From CAYFQB01 sp964345225 (GTDB lineage Bacteria; Nitrospirota; Thermodesulfovibrionia; Thermodesulfovibrionales; UBA6898), in the NCBI GenBank assembly GCA_964345225.1, contig CAYFQB010000024.1:1-44669 (forward strand): a stretch of DNA of 44,669 nucleotides. The letters are read 5' to 3'. Positions 16,511-23,735 of the stretch are shown in pieces; positions within the stretch are counted from its first letter, which is position 1; the number at the start of each line of letters is the position of its first letter. Both the position numbers and the translations under genes were made by a program. The notes under the pieces are model-generated. The model was given only the letters and a program-made list of their open reading frames with translations, was not told the origin of the DNA and did not search any database.

Positions 16511-17230
16511 ATGGAAATAACCATTGATGGAATCAGAGACATAAGAGTATATCAGTATAAATACGGGTACAGATTTTCGGTTGATGCGCTTTTATTGTAT
16601 TCATTTGTTAATTTAAAACATGCAAAGGAGATCGTGGACCTTGGTGCAGGTTCAGGTATAATAGGACTTTTACTTGCAAAAAAATTTGTAAAATCAAATG
16701 TTTTTCTTATAGAGCTTCAAGAATCTCTTTTCAGACTTGCAAAGAAAAACATAAAGATTAATGGAATGCAAGACAGGGTCAGTCCAATACTGGCTGATAT
16801 CAAAGAGATAAAGAAAAAGTTGTATCCCATGTCATACGATATAGTTGTTTCCAATCCGCCTTTCAGAAAGCCGAAATCTGGCCGTATATGTATTGCAGAT
16901 GAGAGGGCTGTTGCAAGACATGAAATAAAACTAAGGCTGGCAGAGCTTATAGAATCTGCATCATATCTTCTTAGGGCCAGGGGGAGATTTTATCTTATAT
17001 TTCATCCTGAGAGAATCCTTGAGGTTGTTGACAATCTTAGGCTAAAGCGGTTAGAGCCTAAAAGAATAAGGTTTGTTCATAATGATATTGATACAGAATC
17101 CAAGATAGTTCTAATTGAGGCAGTGAAAGAGGGCCGGGCTGGGATAAAAATAGAAAAGCCATTATATATATATAATGAAGATGGACAATATACTTTTGAA
17201 GTAAAAGAGATATACGGGTTGCCGCCCTGA
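16511..17230 (+). CDS. trmN6: tRNA1(Val) adenine-37 N6-methyltransferase-like protein
   Basis: The 239-residue SAM-dependent methyltransferase shows the SAM motif VDLGAGSGIIGLLLA near residue 42. The catalytic NPPF motif of N6-adenine methyltransferases lies in IVVSNPPFRKP near residue 116. The N-terminal YQYKYGYRFSVDALLL is typical of the YfiC/TrmN6 group, which methylates tRNA or occasionally other RNA. No clear ribosome-binding site precedes ATG 16511. It ends beside a large palindromic repeat. Confidence 0.82.
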   Translation: MEITIDGIRDIRVYQYKYGYRFSVDALLLYSFVNLKHAKEIVDLGAGSGIIGLLLAKKFVKSNVFLIELQESLFRLAKKNIKINGMQDRVSPILADIKEIKKKLYPMSYDIVVSNPPFRKPKSGRICIADERAVARHEIKLRLAELIESASYLLRARGRFYLIFHPERILEVVDNLRLKRLEPKRIRFVHNDIDTESKIVLIEAVKEGRAGIKIEKPLYIYNEDGQYTFEVKEIYGLPP

Positions 17231-17262
17231 TGTTCTATTCAAGGGTAAGCCAGTACGGTTTA

Positions 17263-17480
17263 ATTATAAGCAGGACTGCCTTTCGCTTGCTACGATATTT
17301 TTCGACTGTTCTAAAGCTCATTCCGCTACAGCCTCGAAACTCCCCCGATGTCTCGGGGTCAGACACTCGAGGCTGTGGCCGCTTCATTTAGCTAAGAACT
17401 GTGACCGAAAAACATCTGATGCCGCTTCAGCCTCATCGAATCCCGATTTATCGGGGTCAAGCCAAATCCTGCTTATTTCT
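17263..17480. repeat. ~218 bp nested imperfect palindrome
   Basis: Arms pair outside-in: ATAAGCAGGA with TCCTGCTTAT at the ends, then a segment ending CGACTGTTCT (~17303-17311) with AGAACTGTGACCGAAAAA (~17396-17412). Inside these, ACAGCCTCGA (17328-17337) pairs with TCGAGGCTGT (17367-17376), and the central hairpin CCCCGA-TGTC-TCGGGG is at 17343-17358. A direct repeat of the central part (CCGCT, CAGCCTC, CCCGAT, TCGGGGTCA) lies on the right arm at ~17422-17459. There is no ORF. It could be a MITE-like or REP-derived element. Confidence 0.7.
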
Positions 17481-17495
17481 TATTTACTATTAGCC

Positions 17496-17544
17496 ATTGA
17501 CTATTGAATATTGACAAATGACTAATTACCAGTGACTATTTACC
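17496..17544 (+). repeat. Seven ATTGACT-type heptamers
   Basis: Seven units in strict 7-base register (for example ATTGACT, ATTGAAT) abut the large palindrome on its right. The remainder of the spacer to 17606 is AT-rich with nothing recognisable. Confidence 0.8.
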
Positions 17545-17606
17545 ATAGAAATGGTTTTCTTTGTGGGGTAATGCTTATAAATTGAAAATTATATTTTACT
17601 TATTAA

Positions 17607-17635
17607 TTGATTTATATAATTTATAGCATTATAAT
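17607..17635 (+). promoter_or_regulatory. Sigma-70-type promoter for the cytochrome gene
   Basis: TTGATT (17607-17612) and a perfect TATAAT (17630-17635) are separated by 17 bases. This gives a leader of about 40 bases with GGAGGAG at 17671-17677 before ATG 17683. Confidence 0.7.
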
Positions 17636-17682
17636 GTTTCCTTTCTGTATAATAGGTAAAAATTTTGAAAGGAGGAGATTTT

Positions 17683-18219
17683 ATGTTAGCTTTTAGGGTT
17701 TTGGGGATTATGATACTGTCACTTGCAGTACCGGCGCTTGTTTTTGCAGCAGGTGCACATGATGGGCTCAACTGCGTGGGCTGTCACGGCATTCACAATG
17801 CAAAAGGCGAAATCATTTTTGCTGTTGAGGCAAACAATAAGAGCATTAATCCACGGACAAATAAACCGTTTACAGGTACAACTGCTCTCTGTCTCGGCTG
17901 TCATGAAACAATTGACAAAGGTGGAATGGGTATTGCCGCTGTATCAGCCAAACACAGCCATCCTTATGGCGTAAAAGCAAATCCAAAGGTTGCAACTGTA
18001 CCCAGTGTATTTTTAAGAGATGGGAAACTGGAATGTGTAGGTTGCCATGATCCGCATCCATCAAACCTTAATTATAAGTATCTGAGGGTTGATACTGCAA
18101 AGGGTGCAAAAATGGGGGATTTTTGTGGAATGTGTCATGGTTCAAAAGCTGATCCTCAGGCATTAAAGCGCATGAAGATATTCAATAGTATGGATGAAAG
18201 AAAAGCTCCTAAAAAGTAG
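17683..18219 (+). CDS. Tetraheme c-type cytochrome, exported
   Basis: ATG 17683 is chosen because GGAGGAG lies six bases upstream and the N-terminus becomes a signal peptide (MLAFRVLGIMILSLAVPALVFAA). The 178-residue protein has four CxxCH heme motifs: CVGCH, CLGCH, CVGCH and CGMCH. Distal His candidates are in HGIHN, HSHPYG and HDPHPS. The spacing resembles doubled-CxxCH cytochromes that pass electrons in the periplasm of anaerobic respirers. Its redox partners are not in the window. It is followed after five bases by an unrelated nuclease gene, so the two share a transcript. Confidence 0.9.
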   Translation: MLAFRVLGIMILSLAVPALVFAAGAHDGLNCVGCHGIHNAKGEIIFAVEANNKSINPRTNKPFTGTTALCLGCHETIDKGGMGIAAVSAKHSHPYGVKANPKVATVPSVFLRDGKLECVGCHDPHPSNLNYKYLRVDTAKGAKMGDFCGMCHGSKADPQALKRMKIFNSMDERKAPKK

Positions 18220-18224
18220 GAGTA

Positions 18225-19007
18225 ATGATTAGAAATACATTCTGCATCCTCAAGGGCATAGGTGAAAAGCTCGAGAAGCGGTTCTGGAAAGAAGGCATTT
18301 TAACATGGGAAGCATTCACGGATTCAGATGAACTGCCTGGATTGAGTTATGAAAAGAAGAGGCTCACTGACGAGAGCCTCTTCTTTTATATGGCTGCATT
18401 GAATAACGGCAATGCAGAATATTTTGGCAGAAGATTAAAGCATAGAGAACACTGGCGACTTTTTGATTATTTTAAAGATTATACGGTATGTATGGATATT
18501 GAAACAAACGGGCTTCAGCCTGGTAATGGAGGATACGTTACCGCTATAGGTCTTTATGATGGCTATGACTATAAATGCCTGATAAAGGGTAAAAACCTTA
18601 ACGCTGAAAAACTTAATAAAGAACTTGAAAGATACAAATTCATTGTAACTTTTTATGGTACCGCCTTTGATATCCCTTTTTTGCTGAGGACCTTTAGAGG
18701 TGTAAGATTTAATCTCCCCCATTTTGACCTCTGCTTTGCTGCAAGAAGACTTAGACTTAAGGGAGGTTTGAAGAAGCTGGAACAGGAATTCGGCATAGAA
18801 AGGGATGAATCTGTTAAAGGTTTTGATGGCTATGAGGCGGTTAAATTATGGGAATTTGCAAAGAGAGGGTCTTCCGAAGCCCTAGACCTTCTGGTTAAAT
18901 ATAACAGAGAAGATACTGTTAATCTCATGCAGATTGCTACTATTCTTTACGGAAGGCTTAGACAATTAACAGGAATAGAGGAATATTTGTCTTGTGGAGT
19001 TGCTTGA
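18225..19007 (+). CDS. RNase H-fold 3'-5' exonuclease-like protein (YprB-like)
   Basis: The 260-residue protein has DEDD-type nuclease motifs: Asp and Glu in VCMDIETNG near residue 90, Asp in FYGTAFDIPFLLR, Asp in HFDLCFAAR, and the last acidic residue in YNREDTVNL. The N-terminal ~80 residues (LKGIGEKLEKRFWKEGI) look helix-hairpin-helix-like, a DNA-binding element. Similar proteins are called YprB-like or RNase_H_2 exonucleases; the substrate is unknown. ATG 18225 follows AGTAGGAG. The gene overlaps xerD by 14 bases. Confidence 0.8.
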   Translation: MIRNTFCILKGIGEKLEKRFWKEGILTWEAFTDSDELPGLSYEKKRLTDESLFFYMAALNNGNAEYFGRRLKHREHWRLFDYFKDYTVCMDIETNGLQPGNGGYVTAIGLYDGYDYKCLIKGKNLNAEKLNKELERYKFIVTFYGTAFDIPFLLRTFRGVRFNLPHFDLCFAARRLRLKGGLKKLEQEFGIERDESVKGFDGYEAVKLWEFAKRGSSEALDLLVKYNREDTVNLMQIATILYGRLRQLTGIEEYLSCGVA

Positions 19008-19866
19008 TAATTTTTCCACTTATCTTTCAGCAGAGAAGGGCCTGTCAAAAAGTACTGTTGATTCATATAATACAGACCTGAAAAAATATAAGATTTTTTT
19101 GGATGAGAGAAATAAGAAGATAAAATCTGCTCTCAGGAACAATATAGTAGATTTTGTCGAGAAGCTGAAGAGTGAAGGTTACTCAATTCCAAGTATATGC
19201 AGACATATATCCTCAATAAGAGCCCTTTATAAATACATGCTTACCGAGAATATTACCGATAATGACCCATCTGAAAATATTCAGAACCCTAAAAAGTGGG
19301 AGAGGCTTCCAAAGGCATTAAGCATATCCGAGGTCAGACAGCTGCTTGATACAAAACTTTCTGTCAGAGATGCCTTGAGGGATTCCGCTATGATTGAACT
19401 GTTATATTCATCAGGCCTTAGGGTCAGTGAGCTGGTAAACATAAAAGTTGGCGATATCAACTTTGAGGCAGGATTTATCAGGGTTCTTGGCAAGGGATCC
19501 AGAGAACGTGTGGTACCTGTTAATCTCAGGGCTATAGAGAAGATTAAACAATATATGAACAAGGAGAGATCAGAGATACTGAAGAGAAAACAGTCTCAGT
19601 ATCTGTTCGTAACAAGAATGGGTAAACCAATGAGCAGGCAGAGATTCTGGCAGTTGTTGAAGGTTGTTGCCAGGCAGGCCGGGGTAAATCTTTCGCCACA
19701 CACGATAAGACACTGTTTTGCAACACATTTACTTGAAGGAGGTGCTGACCTCCGCTCGGTTCAGAAGATGCTTGGCCACTCAGATATATCAACAACCCAG
19801 ATTTATACAAAAGTGACAACCGACAGGATCAAGAAGGTCTTCAAAGAATATCATCCAAGGGCATAA
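18994..19866 (+). CDS. xerD: Tyrosine recombinase XerC/XerD family
   Basis: At 290 residues it has the usual Xer length. The SAM-like N-terminal domain (FSTYLSAEKGLSKSTVDSYNTDL) is followed by the catalytic domain with Arg in SSGLRVSELV, Lys in VLGKGSRERVVP, HxxR in SPHTIRHCFATHL, His in LGHSDISTTQ and nucleophile Tyr in IYTKVT. Xer proteins resolve chromosome dimers at dif sites during division. The start is GTG 18994 inside the end of the previous gene. Whether it is XerD or XerC cannot be settled from one copy. No attachment sites or cargo are seen, so a housekeeping role is likely. Confidence 0.88.
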   Translation: MELLDNFSTYLSAEKGLSKSTVDSYNTDLKKYKIFLDERNKKIKSALRNNIVDFVEKLKSEGYSIPSICRHISSIRALYKYMLTENITDNDPSENIQNPKKWERLPKALSISEVRQLLDTKLSVRDALRDSAMIELLYSSGLRVSELVNIKVGDINFEAGFIRVLGKGSRERVVPVNLRAIEKIKQYMNKERSEILKRKQSQYLFVTRMGKPMSRQRFWQLLKVVARQAGVNLSPHTIRHCFATHLLEGGADLRSVQKMLGHSDISTTQIYTKVTTDRIKKVFKEYHPRA

Positions 19867-19880
19867 TAAGGACATTCTAA

Positions 19881-19956
19881 ATAATACCCATGTCAGGTAA
19901 TCAAATTATAAATACAAAGTAAAATTATAATATTATAATTTTACTTATGGGTTTAT
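19881..19956. promoter_or_regulatory. Perfect 30-bp AT palindrome within a larger inverted repeat
   Basis: Positions 19917-19946 equal their own reverse complement over all 30 bases (left half AAGTAAAATTATAAT). Outside it, ATAATACCCAT (from ~19881) pairs imperfectly with ATGGGTTTAT (from ~19946). It lies between xerD and acsE, about 160 bases before the CODH/ACS operon. It may be the xerD terminator or a dimeric-regulator operator; sequence alone does not decide. Confidence 0.55.
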
Positions 19957-20109
19957 AAATTAAAAAAATTGTTCAAATACTTTACCTTAAATTGAAAATT
20001 ATGCTATTTTAAAAAACTTCACTGAATTTATCTAAGTGGAACTATAAAAAATAATTACATACAATTTCAATTAAATTAACAGATTAGGTTAAGAAAGGAG
20101 TACCCGATA

Positions 20110-20898
20110 ATGCTCATAATCGGCGAAAAATTGAGCATCATAGCCAAAAGAGTAAGAGAGGCTATGATGAAGAAAGATAAAGTGCCCATACAGGAGATCT
20201 CTGTAGCTCAGTGGAAAGCCGGAGCCAGGATAATTGACGCAAATATAGGTCCAGCTGAGGACGGCGGCGAAGAGATGATGGAGTGGATGGTTACAACAAT
20301 ACAGGAGTCTGTGCAGCTTCCTGTATGTCTTGATACAACAAATGCAAAAGCGATCGAAGCAGGCCTCAAAGTGCACAATAATGAGTGGGGACGGCCGCTT
20401 ATAAACTCTACATCCAATGATCCTGAGAGGTTCCCGATGCTCGAACTTGCGGCAAAGTACAACTCCCAGATTATTGGGCTGACAGTTGGAAAAGGGGGAC
20501 TTCCTGCTGATGCTGAAGAAAGGGCTGCAATTGCTGCAGAAATAATGGCGAGGGCGATGGAATATGGTGTGCCCCTTGAAGATATATATCTTGACCCCCT
20601 TGTACTTCAGATAGCTACTACACAGGATCAGGCGCTTAAGGTGGTAAAGACGATTAAGATGTTTCAGGAACTAAATGATCCACCGATGAAAACAGTTGTA
20701 GGTTTAAGCAATATTTCAAACGGCTGCCCGAAACATTTAAGACCTATTATAAATAGCAACTTCCTTATTCTTCTGATGTACGAGGGGCTTACTGCAGCTA
20801 TTGCTGATCCGTTGGAAAAGGAGATCATCACTGCCATTAAGACAGTTAATGTGATAATGGGCAATACTTTATATGCCCATTCGTATTTAGAGATGTAA
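20110..20898 (+). CDS. acsE: Methyltetrahydrofolate:corrinoid iron-sulfur protein methyltransferase
   Basis: The 262-residue enzyme moves the methyl group from 5-methyl-THF to Co(I) of the corrinoid iron-sulfur protein, linking the methyl and carbonyl branches of the Wood-Ljungdahl pathway. It is a pterin-binding TIM barrel of normal length. ARIIDANIGPAEDGGEEMMEW, CLDTTNAKAIEAGL, LINSTSNDPERFP and YLDPLVLQIATTQDQA are family hallmarks. AAAGGAG precedes ATG 20110. It is the first gene of the acsE-D-C-B-A order. The sequence gives no reason to doubt activity. Confidence 0.95.
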   Translation: MLIIGEKLSIIAKRVREAMMKKDKVPIQEISVAQWKAGARIIDANIGPAEDGGEEMMEWMVTTIQESVQLPVCLDTTNAKAIEAGLKVHNNEWGRPLINSTSNDPERFPMLELAAKYNSQIIGLTVGKGGLPADAEERAAIAAEIMARAMEYGVPLEDIYLDPLVLQIATTQDQALKVVKTIKMFQELNDPPMKTVVGLSNISNGCPKHLRPIINSNFLILLMYEGLTAAIADPLEKEIITAIKTVNVIMGNTLYAHSYLEM

Positions 20899-20972
20899 AT
20901 GTTGGGTTTCGAAGATTTTCACTATATACAGGGATTTCTCGAGAAGAAAAGAATTCGAGAGTATTTGTAAGA

Positions 20973-21069
20973 GGGTTCGAGGATTAAGGGATTCAAGTGA
21001 ATATAGAATATTAAAGAGTTCATTACAGATGTTAAACACACAAACACTTAAATACTTGACCACTTGACC
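20973..21069 (+). repeat. Octamer-type tracts between acsE and acsD
   Basis: GGATTAAG and GGATTCAA-type 8-base units occur at 20973-20996, and ACTTAAAT followed by two ACTTGACC units at 21046-21069. A small inverted repeat (CTCGA and TCGAG near 20940-20960) precedes them. The acsD ribosome-binding site GAGGAGG lies just to the right. Confidence 0.65.
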
Positions 21070-21091
21070 CTAATTATTTGAGGAGGAACAG

Positions 21092-22033
21092 ATGGCTTTT
21101 ACACCAACAAAGGAGACATATTCCGGAAAAGTATATCCTGTAACTATTGGAACCGGTGACAGGGCTGTAACTTTTGGAGGAGAGAATATCCTTACTTTTC
21201 ATTCTTTCGAAGGGGCGATGCCAAACAAGCCGGTTATAGCATGCGAAATACAGGATATACCCCCATCAGATTGGCCAGACAATGTAAAGAAACCGTTTGA
21301 GAGTGTCTTTGATGATCCTGTTCAGTGGGCCAAGTTCTGTAAGGATGAGCTTAAGGCGAAGGCAATTGCATTAAGATTGATCGGCACGCATCCTGACAGA
21401 GAGAACCGTTCTACTGAAGATGCTTCAAAAACAGTTAAGGATGTTTTGTCTGCGGTTGATGTTCCTCTTATAATTCTTGGCAGTAATCATGCTGAAAAAG
21501 ACGCAGCTGTGCTTGTTGCAGTAGCAGAAGCAGCTAAGGACATGAATTGCGTTATAGGAAAGGCACAGGAAGCAAATTATAAGACTATAGTAGCAGCAGC
21601 AATGGCTAATAACCATAAACTGATAGCGATGTCTGAGCTTGATATAAACCTCTCAAAACAGCTAAATATCCTTATAACTCAAATGGGTTTTGAAAAGGAA
21701 AGGCTGATAACAGACCCTATGTCTTCCGCATTGGGTTACGGGCTTGAGTACACATATTCGGTGATGGAGAGGATCAAGCTTGCAGCACTTACGCAAAATG
21801 ACACAACAATGCAACCACCTATGCTCGGCGATATTGGTATATATGTATGGAAGGTAAAGGAAACACAGGCTCCAGAGGCTGATCTTCCTAGATGGGGTCC
21901 GTTAGAGGAAAGAGGAATTGCGTGGGAGGGTTCAACTGCAGTTTCACTCCTAATAGCAGGTGCCGATTTATTAATAATGAGACACCCGGAGGCTATTAGA
22001 GCTGTGGAGAAGGTGATAGAAGAAATGATTTAA
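21092..22033 (+). CDS. acsD: Corrinoid iron-sulfur protein small subunit
   Basis: The 313-residue CdhD/AcsD subunit pairs with AcsC to carry the methyl-cobamide between AcsE and AcsB. The N-terminus (YPVTIGTGDRAVTFGGENILTFHSFEGAMPNKP) and the TIM-barrel segments LRLIGTHPDRENRS and LITDPMSSALGYGLEYTYSVMERI match the family. No iron-sulfur cysteines are expected in this subunit. ATG 21092 follows GAGGAGG. A 12-bp hairpin separates it from acsC. Confidence 0.95.
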   Translation: MAFTPTKETYSGKVYPVTIGTGDRAVTFGGENILTFHSFEGAMPNKPVIACEIQDIPPSDWPDNVKKPFESVFDDPVQWAKFCKDELKAKAIALRLIGTHPDRENRSTEDASKTVKDVLSAVDVPLIILGSNHAEKDAAVLVAVAEAAKDMNCVIGKAQEANYKTIVAAAMANNHKLIAMSELDINLSKQLNILITQMGFEKERLITDPMSSALGYGLEYTYSVMERIKLAALTQNDTTMQPPMLGDIGIYVWKVKETQAPEADLPRWGPLEERGIAWEGSTAVSLLIAGADLLIMRHPEAIRAVEKVIEEMI

Positions 22034-22048
22034 CGTAATACTTGATAA

Positions 22049-22091
22049 ATAATCCATTATTGGTAAAAAAAGATTACTCATAATGGATTAT
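22049..22091 (+). promoter_or_regulatory. Intercistronic hairpin between acsD and acsC
   Basis: ATAATCCATTAT (22049-22060) and ATAATGGATTAT (22080-22091) pair perfectly over 12 bases with a 19-base loop. No T-run follows, so it is not a standard terminator. It could stabilise mRNA ends or tune the acsD:acsC ratio. Confidence 0.6.
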
Positions 22092-22120
22092 GCATCACGA
22101 TAATTACTGGAGGTTTAAGA

Positions 22121-23464
22121 ATGGCTTTATCAGGCGTTGAAATATTTAAACTCCTACCAAAGACAAACTGCAAGAAATGCGGGTACCCCACATGTCTTGC
22201 ATTTGCTATGAAGCTTGCACAGAGGCAAATATCACTTGATTCCTGTCCGGATGTTTCCGAAGAGGCAAAAGCTATTCTCGGTGAGGCGTCTGCGCCTCCA
22301 GTCCGTCCTATAACGTTTGGTGCAGGTGATAAGGCTGTAAAGATGGGAGAAGAGACGGTTCTGTTCAGGCATGACAAGAAATTTGTAAATCCATGTGCTT
22401 TCGCTCTAGAGATAAATGATACATACTCAGAAGAAGAGATATCTGGGCTTTGCGAGCAGGTGCTGGATTCCGAGATTGACAGGGTAGGTCAGAAGTTGAA
22501 GATTGACGCTATTGTTTTAACTAATGCATCCAGAGATTCGGGCAGGTTTGAGGCTTCTGCAAAAATTGTTGCATCAAAAGCAGACGGTGTCCCTGTAATT
22601 TTAAACAGTGAGGATCCCCAGGCAGCAGAGGCATCAGTAAAGCTATTCGCTGATAAGAGGCCAATAGTTTATCCAGTAAATTCAGCTAACGCTGAACCCA
22701 TGGCAAATGTTGCCAAGGCTAATAAGGCGATTCTCGGTGTATCGGCCAATGGTCTTGATGAACTCTCAACTCTTACAGAGAAGATAAAATCCCTTGGTGT
22801 TCAGGATATGGTTATCGATTCCGGAGCAAGAAAGGCAAAGGATATTATCGAGCACAATACTTTGATTAGAAGAGCAGCAATAAAAAAGAACTTCAAGCCG
22901 TTAGGTTATCCTATAATAAATTTTATGCAGCGTGAGGACAGCGTCCTCGAAGCACTCATGGCGAGTATAGGTGTATTAAAGTATTCATCAATTGTTGTTG
23001 TAAGCAAAATAGAGAAATGGAAAAACCTTGCATTATTCACCCTTAGACAGAATATATATACTGATCCTCAGGTGCCTATGCAGGTTGAGCAGAAGATATA
23101 TAATATCGGTGAACCAAATACCGAATCTCCGCTACTCGTTACAACCAATTTCTCTTTGACATATTTTATAGTTTCAGGGGAGGTTGAAAACAGCAAGGTT
23201 TCAAGCAGATTGGCTGTAATGGACTGTGAAGGACTTTCTGTTTTAACTGCCTGGGCAGCTGGGAAATTTACCGCTTCCAAGATTGCCCAGTTTATAAACG
23301 AAAGTGAGATAGAGAAGGAAATATCTCATAAGGAATTGATAATACCAGGCTATGTTTCAATTTTAAGCGGTTCTATAGAAGATAAACTTCCTGGTTGGAA
23401 AATTACTGTCGGGCCGCGTGAAGCCAATGCAATACCGGCATTTTTAAAAACAAGGGCAACATAG
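22121..23464 (+). CDS. acsC: Corrinoid iron-sulfur protein large subunit
   Basis: The 447-residue CdhE/AcsC subunit has the N-terminal 4Fe-4S domain with the pattern CxxCxxxxC and a later Cys (NCKKCGYPTCLAFAMKLA, then DSCPD) in residues ~17-42. The TIM barrel and the C-terminal cobamide-binding domain follow. The cluster reactivates cobalt to Co(I) and the cobamide carries methyl to AcsB. ACTGGAGG precedes ATG 22121. Length is normal. The activating ferredoxin AcsV is not in the window. Confidence 0.96.
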   Translation: MALSGVEIFKLLPKTNCKKCGYPTCLAFAMKLAQRQISLDSCPDVSEEAKAILGEASAPPVRPITFGAGDKAVKMGEETVLFRHDKKFVNPCAFALEINDTYSEEEISGLCEQVLDSEIDRVGQKLKIDAIVLTNASRDSGRFEASAKIVASKADGVPVILNSEDPQAAEASVKLFADKRPIVYPVNSANAEPMANVAKANKAILGVSANGLDELSTLTEKIKSLGVQDMVIDSGARKAKDIIEHNTLIRRAAIKKNFKPLGYPIINFMQREDSVLEALMASIGVLKYSSIVVVSKIEKWKNLALFTLRQNIYTDPQVPMQVEQKIYNIGEPNTESPLLVTTNFSLTYFIVSGEVENSKVSSRLAVMDCEGLSVLTAWAAGKFTASKIAQFINESEIEKEISHKELIIPGYVSILSGSIEDKLPGWKITVGPREANAIPAFLKTRAT

Positions 23465-23502
23465 CACATTTAAATTCCCTTTTATACATATGTTACTCGA
23501 AT

Positions 23503-23556
23503 GCTCCCCTTTTAAAGGGGTATATTGGAGACCTTTCCCCCTTGAAATGGAGGGCG
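23503..23556. repeat. Two-hairpin repeat between acsC and acsB
   Basis: The perfect palindrome CCCCTTTTAAAGGGG (23506-23520) is followed by an imperfect hairpin (CCCCCTT...GGAGGG, 23537-23554) and the word GGAGGGCGA. The same layout, hairpin, spacer, second hairpin, GGAGGGCGA, occurs inside a coding sequence at 44410-44474. The rest of this 271-base spacer shows no gene; an AT-rich stretch at 23620-23650 might hold the acsB promoter. Confidence 0.6.
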
Positions 23557-23735
23557 AGTTGATATAAAGGAGGTTATATCTGATTGATAAAACTGGATTA
23601 TTTGATATTTGTCTAAAAAGTTGATTTTATATAGTAAAAAGTATGAAAATAAAATGATTTTACCAGTTCTGGATAAAGGAATACTATTGGTATGGATTTT
23701 AACTTATACCTCAACCAGGATTACAGGAGGTCAGC

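Noticed and set aside
18994..19866. Integrase of a mobile element
   Set aside because: It has the usual Xer length and motifs, and no attachment-site repeats, tRNA or cargo genes were found nearby.
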